Assembly: GCA_023423215.1 (NCBI GenBank)
Contig: JAFAFZ010000174.1
Span: 1 to 13,653 of the forward strand
Reading direction: 5' to 3'
Length of the DNA: 13,653 nt
Source of the DNA: Actinomycetes bacterium
GTDB lineage: Bacteria > Actinomycetota > Acidimicrobiia > Acidimicrobiales > Microtrichaceae
Made by a program: the position numbers and the translations under genes. Below the pieces are notes generated by a model. It was not told where the DNA came from and ran no database searches. It saw nothing but the letters and a program-made list of their open reading frames with translations. This document shows, one piece after another, positions 7,483 through 13,366 of the stretch. Within the stretch, counting starts at the first letter, position 1. Every line of letters begins with the position of its first letter.

Positions 7483-8418
7483 TCAGTCCCGGCCGTGGAG
7501 CGACAGGCCGCGCTCGTCGAGCTTCTCGATCACTTCGTCGAGCGACTTCTGGCCGAAGTTCGTGATGGCGAGCAGGTCGTCCTCGCTCTTGGTGAGCAGC
7601 TCGCCGACGGTGTTGACCTGCGCGCGCTTCAGGCAGTTGCGCGGACGCTCGGACAGGTCCAGCTCCTCGATCGCCAGGTCCAGGTCGGGCGACGCGGCGA
7701 CGGTCGTGACGGCCTCGGTGAGCGTCAGGCCCTCGGGCTCGTCCGACATCTGCTCGACGAGCTCGACCAGGGCGCGCAGCGTGGCACCGGCCGAGGCGAG
7801 CGCGTCGCGCGGGGTGAGCGAGCCGTCGGTCTCGATCTCGAGGACGAGCTTGTCGTAGTTGGTCGACTGCTCGACGCGCACCGGCTCGACCGAGAAGGTC
7901 ACGCGGCGCACCGGCGAGAAGATGGCGTCGATCGGGATGACGCCGATGGTCGAGGTGCTGCGGCCGCTGCCGGACAGGTAGCCGGTGCCACGGTCCACGG
8001 TGAGGTCCACGGCCAGGCGGCCCGAGCCGTTCAGCGTCGCGATGACCAGGTCGCGGTTGAGGATCTCGACGTCCGCGGTGGCGAGGATGTCGGCGGCCGT
8101 CACCGTCGCCGGGCCACGCACGTCCAGGCGCAGCGTCACCGGCTCGTCCGAGGACGAGGTCAGGACGACGTCCTTCAGGTTCAGGATGATGTCGGTGACG
8201 TCCTCGGTGACACCGCTGATGGTGTCGAACTCGTGGAGGGCGTCGTCGAACCGCACCTGCGTGATCGCCGCTCCCGGGATGGAGGAGAGCAGGGTGCGAC
8301 GCAGGGAGTTGCCCAGGGTGTGACCGAAGCCGGGCTCGAGCGGGCTGATGGCGAACCTCTGGAGGTTGCCGTCTTCCTCGTCGATGGCCTCCACGGTGGG
8401 GCGCTGAATGACGAGCAT
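7483..8418 (-). CDS. rpoA: DNA-directed RNA polymerase subunit alpha
   Basis: The alpha dimer nucleates RNA polymerase assembly and contacts upstream promoter DNA and activators. At 311 residues it has the normal two-domain structure. The N-terminal domain (1 to about 225) includes LEPGFGHTLGNSLRRTLLSSIPG (28-49) and FSPVRRVTFSVEPVRV (167-182). A short acidic linker follows (about 226-246). The C-terminal domain (247-308) includes RPRNCLKRA, in which R258, N261 and C262 align with the DNA-contacting R265, N268 and C269 of E. coli. It also has NFGQKSLDE (287-295), the second half of the helix-hairpin-helix DNA contact. The ATG at 8418 has AGAGG about 10 nt upstream. A 63-nt spacer separates it from rpsD, with a 12-bp perfect GC palindrome (8467-8478). 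Confidence 0.98.
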   Translation of the reverse strand: MLVIQRPTVEAIDEEDGNLQRFAISPLEPGFGHTLGNSLRRTLLSSIPGAAITQVRFDDALHEFDTISGVTEDVTDIILNLKDVVLTSSSDEPVTLRLDVRGPATVTAADILATADVEILNRDLVIATLNGSGRLAVDLTVDRGTGYLSGSGRSTSTIGVIPIDAIFSPVRRVTFSVEPVRVEQSTNYDKLVLEIETDGSLTPRDALASAGATLRALVELVEQMSDEPEGLTLTEAVTTVAASPDLDLAIEELDLSERPRNCLKRAQVNTVGELLTKSEDDLLAITNFGQKSLDEVIEKLDERGLSLHGRD

Positions 8419-8481
8419 CTGTTGCGTACCTCTGGATGAGCGGGTGGCGGACTGGAGCGGAGAGGGCCGGGGCCCCGGTGG

Positions 8482-9099
8482 TTACTTGGAGTAGAGCTCG
8501 ACGATCAGCTGCTCGCGCACGGGCACGTCGATGTGCTCGCGCAGCGGGAGCTCGCGGACGGTGACCTCCTGGCCGCCGTCGGCGGAGTCCAGCCACGGCG
8601 GCGGGGTGCGCCCAAGGGTGTCCATGTTGAACTGCACCACGATCATCTCCCGCGACTTGGTGCGCAGGCGGATGACGTCGCCCTTGCGGACGCGGTAGCT
8701 CGGGATGTTCACCCGGCGACCGTTGACGTCGACGTGGCCGTGGTTCACGAACTGGCGGGCCTGCGGGCGGGTCGAGGCCCAGCCGGCGCGGTAGACGACG
8801 TTGTCGAGGCGGAGCTCGCAGTAGCGGAGCAGGTTCTCACCCGTGACGCCCTGGCGACGGTTCGCCTCCGCGTAGAGGTTGCGGAACTGCTTCTCGGTCA
8901 TGCCGTAGGCGAAGCGGGCCTTCTGCTTCTCCTGGAGCTGCAGCAGGTACTCGGAGACGTTGCCGCGGCGACGGGTGCGGCCGTGCTCCCCCGGGGGGTA
9001 CGGGCGCTTGTCCATCGCCTTGTTCTCGCCCGAGGTGCCCCAGATGTTGGTGCCGAGACGGCGCGAGACGCGGGCGCGGGGGCCGGTGTAGCGGGACAT
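8482..9099 (-). CDS. rpsD: 30S ribosomal protein S4
   Basis: S4 (uS4) is a primary 16S rRNA binding protein that nucleates 30S assembly, contacts mRNA at the entry site, and represses the alpha operon in several bacteria. The 205 residues begin MSRYTGPRARVSRRLGTNI with PYPPGEHGR at 36-44. The N-terminal arm lacks the four zinc cysteines found in some S4 proteins, so it is the zinc-free type. The S4 RNA-binding domain (about 93-155) contains LRLDNVVYRAGWASTRPQARQ and HGHVDVNGRRVNIPSYRV. The start is 4 nt after the rpsK stop, and its GGAGG site lies inside the rpsK 3' end, so translation is probably coupled. Confidence 0.98.
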   Translation of the reverse strand: MSRYTGPRARVSRRLGTNIWGTSGENKAMDKRPYPPGEHGRTRRRGNVSEYLLQLQEKQKARFAYGMTEKQFRNLYAEANRRQGVTGENLLRYCELRLDNVVYRAGWASTRPQARQFVNHGHVDVNGRRVNIPSYRVRKGDVIRLRTKSREMIVVQFNMDTLGRTPPPWLDSADGGQEVTVRELPLREHIDVPVREQLIVELYSK

Positions 9100-9103
9100 G
9101 GAC

Positions 9104-9502
9104 TCAGAGCCTCCGACGCTTGGGGGGGCGGCAGCCGTTGTGCGGAACGGGGGTCACGTCCTTGATGCCGGTGACCTCGATGCCGACGTTCTGGATGGAG
9201 CGGATGGCGGTCTCTCGGCCGGAGCCGGGACCCTTCACGACGACGTCGACCTTGCGCACACCGTGTTCCATGGCGCGCCGGGCGGCCTGCTCGGCGGCCA
9301 TCTGCGCGGCGAACGGGCTGGACTTGCGGGAGCCCTTGAACCCGACGTTGCCGGCCGAGGCCCAGGAGAGGACGTTGCCCTCCTGATCGGTGATCGAGAC
9401 GATCGTGTTGTTGAAGGAGGACTTGATGTGCGCGACGCCGTACGTGACGTTCTTGCGCTCCTTCTTGCGGGGACGACGACCCCCGGGCGGTGGCTTGGCC
9501 AT
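9104..9502 (-). CDS. rpsK: 30S ribosomal protein S11
   Basis: S11 (uS11) lies on the 30S platform and helps shape the E-site and mRNA path. The 132 residues show a basic N-terminal extension (PRKKERKNV), then [21 protein letters not shown] (23-43), [23 protein letters not shown] (49-71) and the C-terminal [19 protein letters not shown], which is highly diagnostic. The ATG at 9502 overlaps the last base of the rpsM stop (TAATG), indicating termination-reinitiation coupling. AAGG lies about 10 nt upstream, within rpsM. Confidence 0.98.
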   Translation of the reverse strand: MAKPPPGGRRPRKKERKNVTYGVAHIKSSFNNTIVSITDQEGNVLSWASAGNVGFKGSRKSSPFAAQMAAEQAARRAMEHGVRKVDVVVKGPGSGRETAIRSIQNVGIEVTGIKDVTPVPHNGCRPPKRRRL

Positions 9503-9879
9503 TACTTGCGGACCTTCTTCTTGCCGGCGACGGTCTTCTTGGGACCCTTGCGGGTGCGGGCGTTGGTGTGCGTGCGCTGACCGTGCACGGGCAGGCCGCG
9601 ACGGTGGCGCAGGCCCTGGTAGCAGCCGATCTCCATCTTGCGCTTGATGTTCTGGCTGACCTCACGTCGCAGGTCGCCCTCGACCTTGACGTGCTCCTCG
9701 ATCCAGCCGCGCAGCTTGGTCACCTCGGCGTCGGTCAGGTCCCGGACGCGGGTGGACTCGTTGATCTCGGTCGCTTCACAGATCTGCTCAGCCTGCGTAC
9801 GGCCGATGCCGTAGATGTAGGTGAGCGAGATCACGAGACGCTTCTCTCGGGGGATGTCGACGCCGGCGATGCGTGCCAT
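9502..9879 (-). CDS. rpsM: 30S ribosomal protein S13
   Basis: S13 (uS13) sits in the 30S head and forms intersubunit bridges as well as contacts to P-site tRNA. The 125 residues match the family throughout: [26 protein letters not shown] at the N-terminus with its helix-two-turn-helix, [34 protein letters not shown] in the centre (about 70-103), then [15 protein letters not shown]. The AAGGAAG site lies 6-9 nt before the ATG, and the gene starts 12 nt after rpmJ. Its stop overlaps the rpsK start by one base. Confidence 0.98.
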   Translation of the reverse strand: MARIAGVDIPREKRLVISLTYIYGIGRTQAEQICEATEINESTRVRDLTDAEVTKLRGWIEEHVKVEGDLRREVSQNIKRKMEIGCYQGLRHRRGLPVHGQRTHTNARTRKGPKKTVAGKKKVRK

Positions 9880-9891
9880 GTGCTCTCTTCC

Positions 9892-10005
9892 TTAGCCCTG
9901 ACGCTGCTTGTGGCGCGGGTTGTCGCAGATGACCATCACGCGCCCGTGGCGGCGGATCACCCTGCACTTCTCACAGATCTTCTTGACGCTCGGTCGAACC
10001 TTCAT
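9892..10005 (-). CDS. rpmJ: 50S ribosomal protein L36
   Basis: This very short gene encodes 37 residues beginning [19 protein letters not shown] and ending [11 protein letters not shown]36 (bL36) is a small zinc-ribbon protein of the large subunit. The ligands C11, C14, C27 and H32 are all present in the standard C-x2-C-x12-C-x4-H spacing, so this is the zinc-binding form. The ATG at 10005 is preceded by GGAG with about 6 nt spacing. The ribosome site directly abuts the foot of an 8-bp hairpin (10016-10035). It lies between infA and rpsM as in most actinobacteria. Confidence 0.97.
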   Translation of the reverse strand: MKVRPSVKKICEKCRVIRRHGRVMVICDNPRHKQRQG

Positions 10006-10015
10006 CGGTCTCTCC

Positions 10016-10059
10016 GGACCGGCTTGGGCCGGTCCATCTCGCTCACAGCCGGGGGGCTG
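10016..10059 (-). promoter_or_regulatory. Tandem hairpins in the infA-rpmJ spacer
   Basis: The 57-nt spacer holds two hairpins on the minus strand. The first, just after the infA stop, is CAGCC-CCCC-GGCTG (10059-10046). The second is GGACCGGC-CCAA-GCCGGTCC (10035-10016), a perfect 8-bp stem with a tetraloop. The second ends one base before the rpmJ GGAG site. No U-tract follows, so a full terminator is unlikely; attenuation, RNA processing or control of rpmJ translation are possible. The structure is directly visible and the function is not known. Confidence 0.45.
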
Positions 10060-10062
10060 CGG

Positions 10063-10287
10063 TCACTTGTAGCGGTAGGTGATCCTGCCGCGGGACAGGT
10101 CGTAGGGAGTCAGTTCCACCTGCACCCGGTCCCCGGGCAGGATCCGGATGTAGTGCATCCGCATCTTCCCGGAGATGTGCGCCAGCACCTTGTGGCCGTT
10201 CTCGAGCTCGACCCGGAACATGGCGTTCGGAAGCGGTTCGGTGACCGTTCCTTCCAAGACGATGGCGTCTTCCTTGGGCTTAGCCAG
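10063..10287 (-). CDS. infA: Translation initiation factor IF-1, apparent CTG start
   Basis: IF-1 is a small OB-fold protein that binds the 30S A site and helps IF-2 and IF-3 control initiation. The 74-residue reading is [20 protein letters not shown], then [35 protein letters not shown] and the C-terminal [12 protein letters not shown], matching the family end to end. The usual N-terminus MAKxD(x)IEVEG is reproduced only if translation starts at CTG (10287). That codon has a perfect AGGAGG 8 nt upstream. No in-frame ATG or GTG is available upstream; the next in-frame alternative is a TTG at 10257, which has no good site and would remove the first ten residues, including conserved ones. It heads the rpmJ-rpsM-rpsK-rpsD-rpoA-rplQ operon. 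Confidence 0.93.
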   Translation of the reverse strand: MAKPKEDAIVLEGTVTEPLPNAMFRVELENGHKVLAHISGKMRMHYIRILPGDRVQVELTPYDLSRGRITYRYK

Positions 10288-10295
10288 AACTGCAT

Positions 10296-10301
10296 CCTCC
10301 T
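10296..10301 (-). promoter_or_regulatory. Ribosome binding site AGGAGG deciding the infA CTG start
   Basis: AGGAGG (10301-10296) is fully complementary to the anti-Shine-Dalgarno core and is 8 nt from the CTG at 10287. An ATG touches its 3' end (10295-10293), but it is out of frame with infA and has zero spacing, so it is unlikely to be used. Four bases of the site (GAGG) can pair with CCTC at 10307-10304 across an ACAG loop, which could partly hide it. Confidence 0.75.
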
Positions 10302-10326
10302 GTGAGGCCCCGAGGGGTGGAACACT

Positions 10327-10361
10327 GCGCTCGGGCAGAACGCTGCGGCGCGGACGAGCGC
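10327..10361 (-). promoter_or_regulatory. Hairpin in the infA operon leader
   Basis: A perfect 7-bp inverted repeat, GCGCTCG (10361-10355) and CGAGCGC (10333-10327), encloses 21 nt within the roughly 93-nt leader between the predicted transcription start and infA. Downstream of it are a short CCCC/GGGG stem (10317-10308) and a CCTC/GAGG stem covering the ribosome site. High GC content makes short stems common by chance, so only the 7-bp stem is notable. Confidence 0.35.
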
Positions 10362-10386
10362 GGGGCGCTGCACGGGCCGACGGACA

Positions 10387-10415
10387 AGTGTAGAGGAACG
10401 GCCGAATCGGGTCAA
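10387..10415 (-). promoter_or_regulatory. Strong housekeeping-sigma promoter for the infA-rplQ operon
   Basis: On the minus strand TTGACC (10415-10410) is followed after 17 nt by TACACT (10392-10387), with predicted transcription start near 10380. The -35 matches five of six consensus bases and the spacing is optimal. It lies in the only sizeable gap upstream of infA and downstream of strong hairpins. Its position fits a promoter for infA-rpmJ-rpsM-rpsK-rpsD-rpoA-rplQ. Confidence 0.72.
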
Positions 10416-10452
10416 AGCCCGCGTCGTGGCGCAGGTCTCGGCCTCCGGGCGC

Positions 10453-10519
10453 CTCCGGGGCGGCCCCCGGAGCAGGGACGAGAACGCTGCGGGTGGCCGG
10501 TCTGTTCCCGTCCGCAGCG
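10453..10519 (-). terminator. Candidate terminator hairpins after the flavin reductase gene
   Basis: Two inverted repeats follow the stop at 10537. The first pairs CGCTGCGG (10519-10512) with CCGCAGCG (10492-10485) across 19 nt. The second is CTCCGGGG-GCCG-CCCCGGAG (10472-10453), a perfect 8-bp stem with a tetraloop. There is no U-tract after either, so this is a hairpin-only candidate of the kind often proposed in high-GC actinobacteria. It sits about 40 nt upstream of the infA promoter, consistent with separating two transcription units. Confidence 0.45.
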
Positions 10520-10536
10520 GCCGGCGGCGACGGCGC

Positions 10537-11100
10537 TCAGCCGCCGTAGTTCATCCGGGTGTCCTCCATGCGCAGCACGGGGGTGTCCTCGTCCTTCAGG
10601 AAGTCGGCGTCGACGACCTCGCCGATGAAGAGGGTGTGCTGGCCCAGGTCGACCTGCTGGGCGAGCCGGCAGTCCAGGTAGGCGACGGAGTCGGTCAGCA
10701 CCGGCGCCCCGGTCACCCGCTCGGCGTACGCGAACCCGTTGAGCGTGCGTGCCTCGAGGTCGACCTCGACGGGCTTGGTGAACTTGCGCACGATCGCGCG
10801 GTCCTCGCGGTCCACGAAGCAGAGGCTGAAGCACTCCCCCGCGAGGACGAGCTCGTGGGTGAGCGCGCCGCGCTCGACGCCGACCCCGACGAGCTTCGGG
10901 TCGCTGCTCACCTGGGTGACCCAGTTGATCGCCATGCCGTTGCGGCGCGCTGCGCCGTCGGTCGAGCCCAGCACGTACAGGCCGTACGGCATCGCCCACA
11001 TGACCCGGCGGCGCAGCTTGTCGTAGTCGACCTGCGCCTGCTCGTCCGTCACGCGGGGCGGGTACGGACCGAGGGGACCGGAGCTGTCGGCGGCGACCAT
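10537..11100 (-). CDS. Flavin reductase family (FMN-binding split-barrel) protein
   Basis: The 187 residues match the flavin-reductase-like domain, a split barrel that binds FMN and usually reduces free flavin or serves as a flavoprotein electron carrier. Family features are MAINWVTQVSSDPKLVGVGV (about 56-75; the N-[GA]-x-T/A-W-x-x-x-V-S-x-x-P type flavin loop), ECFSLCFVDRED (89-100), FTKPVEVD (107-114) and GQHTLFIGEVVDADF (153-167), which matches the usual G-D/Q-H-x-x-F-x-G-E-V strand. The end RMNYGG is also typical. I chose the ATG at 11100, with AGGG 8 nt upstream; a GTG at 11109 is in frame but has no space for a ribosome site. The substrate cannot be read from sequence. It occupies the place between adk and infA where map (methionine aminopeptidase) is often found. 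Confidence 0.82.
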   Translation of the reverse strand: MVAADSSGPLGPYPPRVTDEQAQVDYDKLRRRVMWAMPYGLYVLGSTDGAARRNGMAINWVTQVSSDPKLVGVGVERGALTHELVLAGECFSLCFVDREDRAIVRKFTKPVEVDLEARTLNGFAYAERVTGAPVLTDSVAYLDCRLAQQVDLGQHTLFIGEVVDADFLKDEDTPVLRMEDTRMNYGG

Positions 11101-11154
11101 GGCGCGCACCCTACCGGCGACGCTCCGCTCGCCCCGCGCGGGACGGCCGCGGTC

Positions 11155-11201
11155 CAGGAGCTCGAACGGTCAGGAGCTCGCGCCGTTCAGGAGGTCAGGA
11201 G
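11155..11201 (-). repeat. Short CAGGAG repeats and an inverted repeat at the adk 3' end
   Basis: CAGGAG (plus-strand reading) occurs four times, at 11155, 11171, 11188 and 11196; the last overlaps the adk stop codon. GAACGG (11164-11169) and CCGTTC (11183-11188) form a 6-bp stem with a 13-nt loop. This could be a weak terminator for secY-adk or a product of local duplication. No U-tract follows on the minus strand. Confidence 0.25.
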
Positions 11202-11863
11202 ATGCGCTCGTCGATCACCGAGACGAGCTTCTCGGTGATGGCGTCGGGGTCGCCGACGCCGTCGACCTCGGCCAGCAGGCCCTGCTCGGCGAACCAGGCC
11301 AGCAGCGGCGCGGTCTGCTCGTTGTAGAGCGCCAGGCGCTTGCGGACCGACTCCTCGGTGTCGTCGTCGCGCTGGACGACCTTGCCGCCGCACTTGTCGC
11401 AGGTCCAGTCGACCGTCGGCGGCGACTGGACCGAGTAGATGGTCCCGCAGCTCTCGCAGACGCGCCGCGAGGAGATGCGCTCGACGACGACCTCTTCGGG
11501 CACCTGCAGGTCGATCGCCAGGTCGATGCCGCCCTCGCCGACGATCTGCTGCAGGTCCGCCGCCTGCTGGGGCGTGCGGGGGAACCCGTCGAGCAGCCAG
11601 CCGTTCACCGCGTCCGGCTGCGCAAGGCGCTCGGAGACGAGGCCGAGCATGACCTCGTCCGAGACGAGCTGCCCGGCGTCCATGATCTCCTTGGCACGCA
11701 GGCCGAACTCGGTGCCGGCCTTCACCGCGGCGCGCAGCATGTCGCCCGTCGAGATGTGCGGCACGCCGTAGCGATCCGCGAGGCGGGTCGCCTGGGTGCC
11801 CTTGCCGGCGCCCTGCCGTCCGAAGACGATCAGCCGGACCGGCGTGGTGGTGTCCGTGTTCAT
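11195..11863 (-). CDS. adk: Adenylate kinase (zinc-type, long LID)
   Basis: Adenylate kinase interconverts ATP + AMP and 2 ADP. At 222 residues it is the long-LID form. The P-loop is GRQGAGKGTQ (15-24); the usual second and third residues Pro-Pro are replaced by Arg-Gln. The AMP-binding region has STGDMLRAA (38-46) and the substrate loop LLDGFPRTPQQA (90-101). The LID (about 130-167) carries four cysteines, C136, C139, C155 and C158, in C-x2-C-x15-C-x2-C spacing, the structural zinc site found in many Gram-positive enzymes. R165 begins RDDD, the conserved segment following the LID. The ATG at 11863 has AAGGA 6 nt upstream. It follows secY by 49 nt, the classical secY-adk pairing. Confidence 0.97.
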   Translation of the reverse strand: MNTDTTTPVRLIVFGRQGAGKGTQATRLADRYGVPHISTGDMLRAAVKAGTEFGLRAKEIMDAGQLVSDEVMLGLVSERLAQPDAVNGWLLDGFPRTPQQAADLQQIVGEGGIDLAIDLQVPEEVVVERISSRRVCESCGTIYSVQSPPTVDWTCDKCGGKVVQRDDDTEESVRKRLALYNEQTAPLLAWFAEQGLLAEVDGVGDPDAITEKLVSVIDERIS

Positions 11864-11912
11864 GTGACGTCCTTCCCCGGGACCTCGGGCGACGCAGCCG
11901 TGGCGGCCGCGG

Positions 11913-13238
11913 TCACTTGCTGGTCAGGAAGCCCTCGTAGTTGCGCATCATGAGCTGCGAGTCGACCTGCTTCATCGTCTCGAGGGCGACGCCCACGGCG
12001 ATGAGGAGCGACGTGCCGCCGATCGAGTAGGCGGCGCCGCTGCCGGCGGGGCCGAGCAGGATCCGCACGAGCACGGTCGGTGCGATGGCCAGCGCAGCGA
12101 TGAACAGCGCGCCCGGCAGCGTGATGCGGTTGAGCACCTTCGCCAGGTAGTGCTCGGTCTGGGGGCCGGGACGGATGCCCGGGATGAACCCGCCCTGCTT
12201 GCGGAGGTTGTCCGCCTGCTGGACCGGGTCGAAGGCGATCGCCGTGTAGAAGTACGAGAACCCGACGATGAACAGGCCGAGCACGAACAGGTACACGGGG
12301 TTGATCGTGTTCGCCAGGTTGTCGTTGATCCACTTCGAGACGCTGGCGCCCCAGCCGTCCGACGGCAGGACCTGCGACAGCAGCACCGGCAGGTTGATGA
12401 CGGCGCTGGCGAAGATGATCGGGACGACGCCGGCCTGGTTGACCTTGAGCGGGATGTAGGTGCTCTGGCCGGAGTACATGCGACGACCGACGACGCGCTT
12501 GGCGAACTGCACCGGGATGCGGCGCTGGCCGAGCTCGATGTACACGATGACCCAGAGCATCGCCACGAAGAAGGCGAGGAAGACGGCGAGCTTCCACTCC
12601 CCCGCCGCGTAGATGGCGGAGAAGGCGCTCGGCAGGCCGGAGACGACCGAGCAGAAGATGATGAGCGACATGCCGTTGCCGATGCCGCGGTTGGTGATGA
12701 GCTCACCCATCCACATCAGCAGCGCCGAGCCGGCGGTGAAGGTGATGACGATGAGCATCACGCGGGCCGGGGTGAAGATCGGCACCAGGTCGATCGAGCC
12801 GCTGCCGCTCGAGACGAGACCGCCACCGCCGTTGTGGAACAGGAAGACCAGGCCGGTCGACTGCAGCACCGAGATGCCGACGGTCAGGTAGCGGGTCCAC
12901 TGGGTGATCTTGCGCTGACCGACCGCACCCTGCTGCTGCCACTCCTGCAGCTTCGGGATCACCACGGTAAGGATCTGCATGATGATCGAGCTGGTGATGT
13001 ACGGCATGATGCCCAGCGCGAACAGGCTGAACTGCGTGAGCGCCTTGCCGGAGAAGAGCTGCAGGAAGGCGAGCACCCCGCCCTCTCGTGCCTGCTCGCC
13101 GATGGAGCTGACGGCGTTCTGGTCGACACCGGGCACCGGCAGGTAGCAGCCCAACCGGTAGATGACCAGCATGAACAAGGTGAAGAGGACCTTGTTGCGC
13201 AGGTCCGCCACCTTGAAGATGTTGCCGATACGTGACAC
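11913..13238 (-). CDS. secY: Preprotein translocase subunit SecY
   Basis: SecY is the membrane channel of the SecYEG translocon, which exports unfolded preproteins with SecA and inserts membrane proteins cotranslationally. The 441 residues give the expected ten hydrophobic segments, beginning at about 16-34. Signature regions are the plug-adjacent and TM2 segment LFALGIMPYITSSIIMQIL (72-90), cytosolic loop C4 GQRRIPVQFAKR (237-248), which contacts ribosome and SecA, KVNQAGVVPIIFASA (265-279), loop C5 GFIPGIRPGPQTEHYL (350-365), and the C-terminal MMRNYEGFL. The start is a GTG at 13238 with AGGAG 5 nt upstream; it gives the normal N-terminus SRIGNIFKVADLRNKVLFTL. It follows rplO as in the spc operon, but here after a 128-nt structured spacer. 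Confidence 0.98.
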   Translation of the reverse strand: MSRIGNIFKVADLRNKVLFTLFMLVIYRLGCYLPVPGVDQNAVSSIGEQAREGGVLAFLQLFSGKALTQFSLFALGIMPYITSSIIMQILTVVIPKLQEWQQQGAVGQRKITQWTRYLTVGISVLQSTGLVFLFHNGGGGLVSSGSGSIDLVPIFTPARVMLIVITFTAGSALLMWMGELITNRGIGNGMSLIIFCSVVSGLPSAFSAIYAAGEWKLAVFLAFFVAMLWVIVYIELGQRRIPVQFAKRVVGRRMYSGQSTYIPLKVNQAGVVPIIFASAVINLPVLLSQVLPSDGWGASVSKWINDNLANTINPVYLFVLGLFIVGFSYFYTAIAFDPVQQADNLRKQGGFIPGIRPGPQTEHYLAKVLNRITLPGALFIAALAIAPTVLVRILLGPAGSGAAYSIGGTSLLIAVGVALETMKQVDSQLMMRNYEGFLTSK

Positions 13239-13291
13239 TGACGCTCCTGTGGCTCAGCAGTCGATGGTGGTGGGAAGGTAGCCGATGCCCG

Positions 13292-13361
13292 CCGCACCCG
13301 CGGCATCCGGCCCGGGGGCCGTGCACGGGTGCGGACGGAGCGGCTCGCGGCGTGCGCCGCG
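13292..13361 (-). promoter_or_regulatory. Hairpin cluster in the rplO-secY spacer
   Basis: Starting 6 nt after the rplO stop, minus-strand CGCGGC-GCAC-GCCGCG (13361-13346) forms a 6-bp stem with a tetraloop. It is followed by a two-tier element: an outer perfect 9-bp repeat, CCGCACCCG (13334-13326) with CGGGTGCGG (13300-13292), and an inner CGGCC-CCCG-GGCCG (13321-13308). No U-tract follows. Attenuation between the ribosomal genes and secY, an RNA processing site, or a protein-binding leader are possible. I found no convincing promoter for secY here. Confidence 0.45.
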
Positions 13362-13366
13362 TCCCG

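Noticed and set aside
8467..8478. 12-bp perfect palindrome CCGGGGCCCCGG in the rpsD-rpoA spacer
   Set aside because: No loop and made only of G and C, so plausible by chance at this composition. It could fold only with a GGCC loop and a 4-bp stem.
10110..10415. Minus-strand open frame overlapping infA, with an ATG touching the AGGAGG site
   Set aside because: The ATG has no space from the ribosome site, and the translation lacks any family features, whereas the overlapping frame is a complete IF-1.
13239..13291. Possible secY promoter with TACCTT as a -10
   Set aside because: No recognisable -35 at the right distance; read-through from the ribosomal operon is the simpler explanation.
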